A stretch of DNA of 64,000 nucleotides from Humibacter ginsenosidimutans (lineage in GTDB: Bacteria > Actinomycetota > Actinomycetes > Actinomycetales > Microbacteriaceae). Numbering within the stretch: position 1 is the first letter of the stretch; every line of letters begins with the position of its first letter. The stretch covers positions 3,534,001 to 3,598,000 of the forward strand of contig NZ_CP042305.1 in NCBI RefSeq assembly GCF_007859675.1, written 5' to 3'. A program made the translations under genes and the position numbers. Below, one piece after another: positions 1 through 6,611 of this stretch. The notes under the pieces are model-generated. The model was not told the DNA's origin and made no database searches. It saw only the letters and a list, made by a program, of their open reading frames with translations.

Positions 1-471
1 ACCGGCATCTCCGTGTCGACGCTGTCGCGCCTCGAGTCCGGCGAACGCCGCCCGACCCTCGAACTGCTGCTGCCCCTCGCGCGCGCCTTCGGGCTGCCGC
101 TCGACGATCTCGTCGGTGCGCCCCAGACCGGCGACCCGCGGATCCACCTCAAACCCCGACAACATCACGGCCGCGTGATCGTGCCTCTCACCCGACGCCC
201 CGGCGGAGTCCGCGCGTTCAAACAGCTGATCCCACCGACCACGGCTAGGCAGGAGCAGCAACTGGCGTCCCACGAAGGCTACGAGTGGCTCTATGTGCTC
301 TCGGGCCGAGTCGCGCTGCTGCTCGGCGACCGGTCCTTCGACCTCGGACCCGGCGAGGTCGCCGAATTCGACACCCGCACCCCGCACTGGATCGGCAACC
401 ACGGTGAGCAGACCGCCGAGGCGCTCTGCCTGTACGGGCCGCAGGGCGAACGGGCGCACCTGCGGACCTGA
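1..471 (+). CDS. XRE-family regulator with cupin domain (5' end cut off by window)
   Basis: The frame is open from base 1, so the start and first HTH helices lie outside the window. The visible part begins with the end of an XRE helix-turn-helix (TGISVSTLSRLESGERRPTL), followed by the usual LARAFGLPLDDL helix. A single cupin barrel fills the C-terminal half, with GYEWLYVLSG, LGPGEVAEFD and TPHW as the conserved strands. Proteins with this layout are small-molecule-responsive transcription regulators of metabolic or resistance genes; the effector cannot be named here. An inverted repeat lies 25 bases after the stop. Confidence 0.85.
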   Translation, partial: TGISVSTLSRLESGERRPTLELLLPLARAFGLPLDDLVGAPQTGDPRIHLKPRQHHGRVIVPLTRRPGGVRAFKQLIPPTTARQEQQLASHEGYEWLYVLSGRVALLLGDRSFDLGPGEVAEFDTRTPHWIGNHGEQTAEALCLYGPQGERAHLRT

Positions 472-495
472 CCGAAGCTCCCGACCGGGCGGTAC

Positions 496-517
496 CGAAG
501 AATCGGCGCGTTCTTCG
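496..517. terminator. possible hairpin terminator
   Basis: CGAAGAA (496-502) and TTCTTCG (511-517) are perfect complements around an 8-base loop, 25 bases after the XRE-cupin stop codon. There is no T-run. The rest of 518-656 shows no coding signal that I can support. Confidence 0.35.
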
Positions 518-656
518 TCCCCAATCCGCCGCGCGCCCGAGAGTGGATCCATCAGCACGCTCGGGAGAACCGAGGGCCGGCCCGATCGTCATGCCTGCAA
601 GACCCACGACAGCTGGCGCCGCCGCCAGCACGTATTGACGCGGAGGATGAGCTCAC

Positions 657-854
657 GTGTTTCGTGGGCGTTCACGACAGGTCTCCGTCGATCATGCGCC
701 GGCACAAGGGGAGGGCTACCGTTCGCTCGAGGGATGGCGAACGGATCATGTTCGCTTCTGGACGGCTCCGGAGACGCGCGCGGAGCTCGGCGAGGACTTC
801 GAGCTCGACGACGACGCCCTCGTCGTGCTCCAACGCTTCAAGGTCATCCGGTGA
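657..854 (+). pseudogene. ASCH-domain protein remnant (C-terminal piece)
   Basis: The frame encodes GEGYRSLEGWRTDHVRFW, then an acidic DDDALVVLQRFKVIR end. This matches the C-terminal third of actinobacterial ASCH proteins, where an EGEG.RSLE.WR..H..FW segment precedes the last strand of the RNA-binding-like fold. Complete family members are about 140-160 residues; only about 55 are present here, an in-frame TGA at 648-650 closes the upstream side, and I found no N-terminal part in other frames. The GTG at 657 has no ribosome-binding site. The end overlaps the convergent GNAT gene by 11 bases. I read it as a decayed gene; a tiny functional protein is less likely. Confidence 0.5.
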
Positions 855-1329
855 TGTATTCCAGACGCAGCCCGTAGTAAGCGCTGTTCGGATCCTCCGT
901 GTATTCGGCGAACGGAGCGCACGGCGTGAAGCCGTGGCGTTCGTAGAGCCGGCGTGCGGGTGCGAAATACTCTTCCGTCCCGGTCTCGAGCTTGACCTCA
1001 CGGATTCCACGCCGGCGGCACTCCGCGATGATCTCGAGCAGGACGGCCGAGGCGACGCCGTGTCCGCGAGCGGCCGAGGCCGTTCGCATCGACTTCAGCT
1101 CGCCCAGCGCATCGTCGTGCTGCTTCAGGGCGCCGCATCCAAGAAGCGCGCCTTCGTGGCTGCGCGCCGCCCAGAAGGTGATGCTCGGAACCCGCAATGC
1201 CGCAAGGTCCAGTGCGTGAACGCTCTCGGCCGGGCTGGTGGCGAACATGTCGGCCAGGTGCTCGTGAAGAAGCTCGGTCACATCGGCCGATCGCGGATCT
1301 TCTTCGGTGATCAGCAGCGCGGAGGTCAC
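844..1329 (-). CDS. GNAT-family N-acetyltransferase
   Basis: A 161-residue single-domain acetyltransferase that transfers acetyl from acetyl-CoA to an unknown amine. The acetyl-CoA loop is visible as ELKSMRTASAARGHGVASAVL (the RGxGxA type motif), followed by RRRGIREVKLETGTEEYFAPARRLYERHGF-like motif B, which is shared with YsnE/IAA-type acetyltransferases. The GTG start at 1329 is preceded by a TAGCGT -10 box (complement of 1336-1341) only 6 bases away, so the transcript is probably leaderless. The 3' end overlaps the ASCH remnant on the other strand. Confidence 0.85.
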   Translation of the reverse strand: MTSALLITEEDPRSADVTELLHEHLADMFATSPAESVHALDLAALRVPSITFWAARSHEGALLGCGALKQHDDALGELKSMRTASAARGHGVASAVLLEIIAECRRRGIREVKLETGTEEYFAPARRLYERHGFTPCAPFAEYTEDPNSAYYGLRLEYITG

Positions 1330-1415
1330 TCGGCAACGCTACTGAAGGATCGTCCTCGGTCGTGGCATCGTGCCATCGGCGATCGGTGGGTTCTGCCGGC
1401 TGAGCCGGGACGGCT

Positions 1416-1784
1416 TCATGCCCGGTCGTGCAGCGTCACCTGATACCCGTCCGGGTCGGCGAACGTGAACGTGCGTCCGAAAGGTCCGTCGATGGGCGCC
1501 GAGACGATGGTGTGGCCGTCGGCGGCGAGCGTGTCGTGGATGGCCTGCACGTCGGTGGCATGCAGCCAGAGCGCGATGCCGATTCCTGGCTGCTCGACCG
1601 AGTCGAGGTCGGTACCCGGAATGAGGTCGCGCAGCGCGAAAGCGATCGGCGTCGTCTCGAAGACGACCGCATGCGGTGGGCCGGCCTGCGAACGGACGAG
1701 TCCGAGGTACTGCTCGTAGAACGCCTGCGAAGCGTCGAGATCGCGAACCTGCAGGGAGATGAAATCGGGGCCGGTGACAGGCAT
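1416..1784 (-). CDS. VOC (glyoxalase/bleomycin-resistance fold) protein
   Basis: A 122-residue vicinal-oxygen-chelate protein with two beta-alpha-beta-beta-beta modules: DFISLQVRDLDASQAFYEQY at the start and FGRTFTFADPDGYQVTLHD at the end. I choose ATG 1784 rather than the upstream ATG 1799, because AAGGAG (complement of 1791-1796) sits 6 bases before 1784 but inside the longer version. It is divergent from the marR gene at 1847, and two operator palindromes lie between them, so it is probably the target that the MarR protein represses. Possible roles are dioxygenase, lyase or drug binding; the substrate is unknown. Confidence 0.85.
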   Translation of the reverse strand: MPVTGPDFISLQVRDLDASQAFYEQYLGLVRSQAGPPHAVVFETTPIAFALRDLIPGTDLDSVEQPGIGIALWLHATDVQAIHDTLAADGHTIVSAPIDGPFGRTFTFADPDGYQVTLHDRA

Positions 1785-1802
1785 GATGTGCTCCTTCATT
1801 AC

Positions 1803-1848
1803 GTGTCAGTTATCTGACACAAGACATCGTATGTCAGAATACTGACAT
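1803..1848. promoter_or_regulatory. twin MarR operators between VOC and marR
   Basis: Two perfect 7-base-arm palindromes of the same type: GTGTCAGTTATCTGACAC (1803-1820) and ATGTCAGAATACTGACAT (1831-1848). The shared core is TGTCAG-N4-CTGACA and the centres are 28 bases apart. The second palindrome covers the ATG of marR (1847). Such pairs upstream of marR genes are typical autoregulatory sites. Confidence 0.8.
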
Positions 1849-2296
1849 GGGTCAAGATGAAGCGGGCATCGATCTCGAGACGTCGCTCGGCTACCTGCTG
1901 AAACAGGCATCCAGCGTGCTCCGCTCCTCGATGGAGGAGGTGCTGAAGCCGCTCGGGATGACCGTGACCCACTACTCCTGCCTCGAGCTGCTGGCGCAGC
2001 GGCCCGGCTTGTCGAACTCCGAGCTCGCGCGCGGAACGTTCGTGACCCGTCAGAGCATGAACGTGCTGCTGCAGTCACTGGAGCGTGACGGCGACGTGAT
2101 CAGGGCGACGGACGCAGCAGTCGGCAAGGCCATCCCCACGCGGCTCACGCCCCGTGGCCGACGGAGTCTGGAGAAGGCATCCGCGGCCGTGCGTTCGGTC
2201 GAGCTGAAGATGCTGAGCGGCATGACGGGCTCGGAGCAGGCCGCCGCTTTCGAGGCTCTGCAGAGCATGGTGCGGTCGCTTCGCGGCGAGGGATGA
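1847..2296 (+). CDS. MarR-family transcriptional regulator
   Basis: A 149-residue winged-helix regulator. The HTH core is MTVTHYSCLELLAQRPGLSN, followed by the recognition helix SELARGTFVTRQSMNVLL and a wing with KAIPTRLTPRGRRSLEKA, as in OhrR/MarR proteins. No ribosome-binding site precedes the ATG; CAGAAT (1835-1840) ends 6 bases before it, so a leaderless transcript is likely. The start codon lies inside an operator palindrome, which implies tight autorepression. Its divergent neighbour, the VOC protein, is the obvious target. Confidence 0.9.
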   Translation: MGQDEAGIDLETSLGYLLKQASSVLRSSMEEVLKPLGMTVTHYSCLELLAQRPGLSNSELARGTFVTRQSMNVLLQSLERDGDVIRATDAAVGKAIPTRLTPRGRRSLEKASAAVRSVELKMLSGMTGSEQAAAFEALQSMVRSLRGEG

Positions 2297-2344
2297 GGCT
2301 CGGGTGCGACCTGCCTGCGGCGAAGCGCATGCGGATCCGCCCCG

Positions 2345-3328
2345 TCAGCGCATGAACTGGTCGGCCGCAGTTTCCGCCGCCCGGTCCGCAAGAAATGCCG
2401 CGACCGTCGGAAGGTACAGCGGCGCGAGCTGTTCGCGCCGTGGCACGCCCGGCCGCGGCTCCGCGACGAACAAGCCGTGGTCGGCGCTCGGGAAGACCGC
2501 GAGGCCGTTCCGCGGGTCGTGGGGGAGGTGCTCGGCGAACGCGGTGACGCTCTCGGAGACAGGGATGAGGGCATCCGCGGCTCCGAACAGCGCGAGAACG
2601 GGGCAGTGGATGCTCGGCATCACGTTCGTGGGATCGAAGTCCATGATGCTGCGCACGAAGCGCAGGCTCTCCGCGGTGTCGTAGGGGAACCGAACGATGT
2701 CGTACCAGGGCTCGCCGGCGTGCCGCGCCTGCTCGGCGAGCACGGACGCCTCCGAGTCGCCGCGGCGCAGGCGCGCCAGCCGCTCGTCGACCCACTTCAT
2801 CGCCCGAGCGATCGTCGGCGCGTCGAGGCGCTCCGCCCGTAGCGCGATCTCGAGCCGCTCCCTCTCCTGTCTGGCCGGCGTGACACCGGGTCCGGAGTCG
2901 CACACGACGAAGTCGACCGACTCGGGCTCGAGTGCGGCCGCCAGCAGCGCGACCCATCCGCCCTGGCTGATGCCGTAGAGGCCGATCGGCCTTCCGTGGC
3001 CCCGTGGATGCTCGCGCAGCACGCGCACGGCGGCGAGCGTTTCGCGCGCCCGGTCCTCGAGGGACTGCTCGAGCCAGTGCCCCGGCGCACCGCCGCATCC
3101 CGGCTTGTCGTGCCGCAGCACGACGGCGCCCGCGTCGGCCAGCCATGCGGGCAGTTCGCCCCAGCTGTTCCGATCGCCGTCGCCCGATCCGTCGACGAGC
3201 ACCAGCCCGGGAGTCGAGTCGGTGACGCCGGTCGGAACGGTGACGATCGCCCCGAGGTCGCCCACCGCGCTCGGCACGACAGTGTCGAACTCCGTGAAGC
3301 GTTCCCCGTTCGAGAGCGCGGGGATCAC
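2345..3328 (-). CDS. alpha/beta hydrolase (dienelactone hydrolase/peptidase S9-like)
   Basis: A 327-residue hydrolase. The nucleophile elbow GISQGGW is near residue 120, the acid is in LFGAADALIPV and the histidine is in FPSADHGLFV near the C-terminus. The PGLVLVDGSGDGDRNSW oxyanion region and the DKPGCGGAPG segment match the family acting on esters or small acyl substrates. It starts at GTG 3328 inside the stop of the ArsR-type gene (GTGA overlap), so the two are translationally coupled and probably co-regulated. No signal peptide is visible, so it is cytosolic. The substrate is unknown. Confidence 0.85.
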   Translation of the reverse strand: MIPALSNGERFTEFDTVVPSAVGDLGAIVTVPTGVTDSTPGLVLVDGSGDGDRNSWGELPAWLADAGAVVLRHDKPGCGGAPGHWLEQSLEDRARETLAAVRVLREHPRGHGRPIGLYGISQGGWVALLAAALEPESVDFVVCDSGPGVTPARQERERLEIALRAERLDAPTIARAMKWVDERLARLRRGDSEASVLAEQARHAGEPWYDIVRFPYDTAESLRFVRSIMDFDPTNVMPSIHCPVLALFGAADALIPVSESVTAFAEHLPHDPRNGLAVFPSADHGLFVAEPRPGVPRREQLAPLYLPTVAAFLADRAAETAADQFMR

Positions 3329-3891
3329 GCGTCGCTCCCGGCGGGCTCGTCATCGCCCGTCTCGGCGGGCGTGCCCGCGAGCAGCACCCTGACCATGCGG
3401 TGCCCGGCAGGGCGATCGGCGGGATTCGAAAGCCGCGCGATGTACGGCTCGAGCACGGCGGAGAGCCGGCTGCGCACATCCTCGAGCTCATCGGCGGTGA
3501 GTGGCAACGACGCGCCCGTGATGAACGCGGCCTCGCGCCAGGGTGACACCTGCTCGGAGCACGCGGACTGCCAGGCGAGAATGCGGTCCGCCTCGCGCTG
3601 CACGAAGACCCGCTCCAGCTCGCGCGCCGCAGGGCCGGCGCCCGACCAGCTCTGTCGAACATCGGTGAGCTGCCATGGATGCTCGCGCCCATCCCCGCTC
3701 GACGTCGCCTCCTCGACGTACCCGTACTTCGCCAACAGCCGCAGGTGATACGAGCAACTCGCCTGAGTGGATCCCAGTCGGCGCGCGCTCTCGGCCGCCG
3801 TGAGCGGACCGGCCGTGCCGAGCAGCTCGATCAAGTCGAGCCGCACGGGGTGGGCGAGCGCCCGGAGGGCTTGCGGGTCGGTGACATCCAT
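3325..3891 (-). CDS. ArsR/HTH_20-type winged-helix regulator
   Basis: 188 residues from ATG 3891. The N-terminus DPQALRALAHPVRLDLIELLG is the classic ArsR opening, followed by the HTH LTAAESARRLGSTQASCSYHL and a wing. No metal-binding cysteine cluster (such as CxCxxC) is visible, so it is unlikely to be a metal sensor. The longer frame to 4254 would run through the promoter of the divergent kinase and is rejected. An imperfect palindrome (3904-3931) lies 12 bases before the start. It forms an operon with the overlapping hydrolase gene. Confidence 0.8.
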   Translation of the reverse strand: MDVTDPQALRALAHPVRLDLIELLGTAGPLTAAESARRLGSTQASCSYHLRLLAKYGYVEEATSSGDGREHPWQLTDVRQSWSGAGPAARELERVFVQREADRILAWQSACSEQVSPWREAAFITGASLPLTADELEDVRSRLSAVLEPYIARLSNPADRPAGHRMVRVLLAGTPAETGDDEPAGSDA

Positions 3892-3903
3892 GAAGCCAAA
3901 GAT

Positions 3904-3931
3904 ATGTTTGGCAATGGCAGCTGTCAAACAT
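3904..3931. promoter_or_regulatory. ArsR-type operator
   Basis: ATGTTTG (3904-3910) and CAAACAT (3925-3931) are perfect 7-base arms. Taken as 12-4-12 half-sites, 9 of 12 positions are symmetric. The element lies between the ArsR-type gene and the divergent kinase gene at 4024, so it could control both. Confidence 0.6.
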
Positions 3932-4023
3932 TCCTTTGGAATCACGGTTCTCGCGTTCTGGTCACGATTCGCCTGGACGGCGCCAACGCTCGGCAAGTCA
4001 GACCGGAGCCTAGGCTCGAGGGT

Positions 4024-4986
4024 GTGAATCGGGCCGCGATCGTCTACAACCCGGTGAAGGCTCCGCTTGATCGACTCCGTCGTGCAGTGGAAGAGCAGGA
4101 AAGCCTGCACGGCTGGGCGAAGTCCGTCTGGCACGAGACGAGCGGGGACGATTCCGGGTTGCGGGCCGCGCAGGATGCGCTCGCCGATGATCCGACGGTG
4201 GTGATCGTGGCGGGTGGCGACGGCACCGTACGTGCGGTCGCCGAGGTCGTCCATGACAGCGGAACGGCGTTGGCGCTGCTTCCGGCAGGAACCGGAAACC
4301 TGTTGGCCCGCAACCTCGGTCTCGCCCTGAACGACGTGGAGCGCTCCGTGCGTAGGGCGTTCTCAGGCGTGACGCGGGCGGTGGACGTTGCCGTTGCCGA
4401 CCTGGAGAACCAGGAGGCGCGACGCAGTTCGCACGTATTCCTCGTGATGGCGGGGATCGGACTCGACGCGGAGATGGCGGAGAACACGAGCGCCTTGGCG
4501 AAGAAGCGACTCGGCTGGCTCGCCTACGTGACTCCGATCGCCCGCTCCATCGTCAGAAATCGGCTCTTCCACATCGACTACCGCGTCGACGGCGGTCATG
4601 TCAGGTCGTCTCACGCGCACACCGTCATCGTCGGCAATTGCGGGACCCTCACCGGCAACATGCTGCTGATTCCCCGTGCGCACGTCGATGACGGGCTGCT
4701 CGACGTGGTGATGCTGCGACCCAAGGGCCGTTTCGGTTGGGCGGGCATCGGAACCCGCCTCACCCTTCAGGGCATCGCGCACCGCTCGCGATTCGGTCGC
4801 AGGATGCTCCAGCTGACTCCGGATCTCCGGGCGCTCGCCTACGCGCAGGGCCGCCGTTTCGAGGTGCGCTTCGAGACGCCGCACGGTGTCGAGCTCGACG
4901 GCGACAGCTTCGGCGAGGTCGCGCGGGCTCGTATCACCGTTCGGCCGGGTGCGCTGCTGGTGTGCGTCGGCGAGGACGCAGCCTGA
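4024..4986 (+). CDS. diacylglycerol/lipid kinase family protein
   Basis: 320 residues from GTG 4024. It has the DAGK catalytic fold: RAAIVYNPVKAP at the N-terminus, the nucleotide-binding VIVAGGDGTVRAVAE, then LPAGTGNLLARNL, and a C-terminal beta-sandwich ending in VELDGDSFGE. Such enzymes phosphorylate a membrane lipid (diacylglycerol, or undecaprenol-type and sphingoid lipids) with ATP. A TAGGCT -10 box (4011-4016) ends 7 bases before the GTG, indicating a leaderless message. The longer frame from 3679 overlaps the ArsR gene antisense and is not credible. Confidence 0.85.
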   Translation: MNRAAIVYNPVKAPLDRLRRAVEEQESLHGWAKSVWHETSGDDSGLRAAQDALADDPTVVIVAGGDGTVRAVAEVVHDSGTALALLPAGTGNLLARNLGLALNDVERSVRRAFSGVTRAVDVAVADLENQEARRSSHVFLVMAGIGLDAEMAENTSALAKKRLGWLAYVTPIARSIVRNRLFHIDYRVDGGHVRSSHAHTVIVGNCGTLTGNMLLIPRAHVDDGLLDVVMLRPKGRFGWAGIGTRLTLQGIAHRSRFGRRMLQLTPDLRALAYAQGRRFEVRFETPHGVELDGDSFGEVARARITVRPGALLVCVGEDAA

Positions 4987-5051
4987 CGGCGGACGGGACC
5001 CCGGACGCCCGGGATGACGAAGACCGAGTGCTCCCACGCTAGAAAAGGATG

Positions 5052-5492
5052 ATGGAGTCACCAGACGCCGTTGCGCCGAGCGACGAGGGCCGTGATCGGC
5101 GCAACTGGCTGCGGGCATCCGACGTCGTCGACATCTTCGTCTACACGGTCGTGCTCGGGCTGTTCGTGGAGTTCTTTCCCCAGGTCATCTCGGAATCGTT
5201 CACCCTCGTGCTGCTGACCGCAGTACTGCTCAAACTCGTGCTCGAGGTCGTCGTCCGGCTCAAAGGACTGCTCCTGACGCGCATCAAGTCGGCGCGCACC
5301 GCATGGCGAAGATCGATCAACGTCGCGACCCTGCTACTCGTGCTGCCGGCAAGCAAGTTCCTGGTCATCGAGCTCACGGCTCTGGTGTTCCAGGGCAGCG
5401 TCAGCCTCGGTGGGTTCTGGGCGGTCACCGGCCTGATCGTTGTTCTGATGCTCGCTCGAGGCGGCGTGCGGTGGATGCTCGTCCGCATCTGA
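5052..5492 (+). CDS. small integral membrane protein, unknown function
   Basis: About 146 residues with a charged N-terminus (DEGRDRRNWLRASD), then hydrophobic segments around IFVYTVVLGLFVEFF, LVLLTAVLLKLVLEVV, VATLLLVLPASKFLVI and AVTGLIVVLMLA. This gives three or four membrane helices with a basic cytoplasmic loop (RIKSARTAWRRS). AAAAGG (5043-5048) abuts ATG 5049 and lies 3 bases before ATG 5052, so the second ATG is preferred. It follows the lipid kinase gene by 65 bases and may be co-transcribed with it. I do not recognise the family. Confidence 0.7.
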   Translation: MESPDAVAPSDEGRDRRNWLRASDVVDIFVYTVVLGLFVEFFPQVISESFTLVLLTAVLLKLVLEVVVRLKGLLLTRIKSARTAWRRSINVATLLLVLPASKFLVIELTALVFQGSVSLGGFWAVTGLIVVLMLARGGVRWMLVRI

Positions 5493-5560
5493 CCCCCCGT
5501 CGGCCTTCGTCCGCTGCTCGGTGCTGCTGACCGCCCGGTTGCGCATAGGATGCCCTCACG

Positions 5561-5797
5561 ATGCTTGAGAACTTCCACCCCGAGCCCGGCTCGCAGACGG
5601 TGATCGTCAACAACACGCCGTTCACGCTCGCGCAGCCGAAGGACGGCGAGCCGTGGAACATCTCGCGCGGCGAGACGGTGCTCGGCTACCTGTATCGCAA
5701 CGATCAGGGGGCGTGGGCGGTCTGGCCGCTGTACGAGGGATGCACGTACGTGCCTTCGGCTCCGACCCCGGGCGAAGCCCTGCGCCAGGCGCTCTGA
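5561..5797 (+). CDS. conserved-looking small protein, unknown function
   Basis: 78 residues, soluble, rich in aromatic and turn residues (NFHPEPG, PWNISRGETVLGYLYR, WAVWPLYEG), with no signal peptide. The composition is that of a real gene and the frame carries no rare codons. The ATG at 5561 is preceded by TAGGAT (5546-5551), compatible with a near-leaderless start. The function is unknown. Confidence 0.6.
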   Translation: MLENFHPEPGSQTVIVNNTPFTLAQPKDGEPWNISRGETVLGYLYRNDQGAWAVWPLYEGCTYVPSAPTPGEALRQAL

Positions 5798-5855
5798 GCC
5801 GCGCCAGATGAGGCGGCTCCGTTCCGCGTGAGCAGAGCGGCACCTCGTGTCGGCG

Positions 5856-6461
5856 TCAGCAGCTGCGCGGTCCGCTGACCTTGTGTCCATCGGGGCCGGT
5901 GCCGAACGTCCACGCCGTGCCAGGGCCGAGCAGAACCTGCCACAGCCAGTCGGCCGCGGTCTCCACGGGTGGCCGCGGATCGCGCTCCAGCCACGCGCGC
6001 ACCACGCCCATGGCGGAGCCGGTGATGCCGGCGGCCACGATTTCGAGCGGCACGCCGTCGTACGCGGGCACGTTCGAGCGGCTGATGCCCTCGAGCGCCA
6101 CCTTCTCGACCTGGGAGCGCACGCGCGCGGCGACGATGGCCGAGCCCCGGTCGCCCAGCACGCGCGAGTAGATGGCCGCGTTCTGCTCGATGTGCTTCAG
6201 GTAGGTCAGCAGATCTTCAGGTGGGCCGGAGACGGGAACGGTCAGCTGCACGAGACGCTCGCCGGCCTCTTCGACCGCGGCGTCGAGGGCATCGGCGAGC
6301 AGCACGTCCTTGTCGGAATAGTGCTGATAGAAGGTGCTGCGGTTCACGCCGGCGTGCTCCGCGATATCGGCGATCGTGATCTCGTCGAGGCTGCGCTCAC
6401 GGGCGAGCTCCAGCAGGGCGTCCTGCAGGAGCGCGCGTGTGCGGGCGATGCGGGCATCCAT
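5856..6461 (-). CDS. TetR-family regulator
   Basis: 201 residues from ATG 6461 (GTG 6479 is an alternative giving six more). The N-terminal TetR HTH is complete: RTRALLQDALLELARER, ITIADIAEHAGVNRSTFYQHY, then SDKDVLLADAL. The C-terminal two thirds is the ligand-binding domain, ending with a cluster around DWLWQVLLGPG. It is divergent from the MMPL exporter gene 150 bases away, the common arrangement for a TetR repressor that controls an efflux pump. Direct repeats in the gap may be its binding site. The very long antisense frame upstream of 6461 is a shadow of the exporter gene. Confidence 0.9.
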   Translation of the reverse strand: MDARIARTRALLQDALLELARERSLDEITIADIAEHAGVNRSTFYQHYSDKDVLLADALDAAVEEAGERLVQLTVPVSGPPEDLLTYLKHIEQNAAIYSRVLGDRGSAIVAARVRSQVEKVALEGISRSNVPAYDGVPLEIVAAGITGSAMGVVRAWLERDPRPPVETAADWLWQVLLGPGTAWTFGTGPDGHKVSGPRSC

Positions 6462-6524
6462 GTCTCGCGATTCTGTCACGACCTGAGGACGTTCCGTCGG
6501 GTTCCCTGGGAGTTCCGCGGCATC

Positions 6525-6552
6525 TGTCGGATAAACAACAGGTGTCGGATAA
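6525..6552. promoter_or_regulatory. direct repeats, candidate TetR operator
   Basis: TGTCGGATAA occurs twice in the same orientation, at 6525-6534 and 6543-6552, 18 bases apart, in the gap between tetR and the MMPL gene. A second short repeat, ACGTCGC, follows near 6560. The repeats are direct rather than inverted, which is unusual for a TetR operator. Confidence 0.4.
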
Positions 6553-6611
6553 CGTGGTGACGTCGCAACGTCGCGCGCTCCCCATTGGTTCTTGATTGAA
6601 AGGGCTCGCCC

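Noticed and set aside
3892..4254. Long N-terminal extension of the ArsR-type protein
   Set aside because: It would cover the operator and run antisense through the kinase coding region; the ArsR domain begins at 3891.
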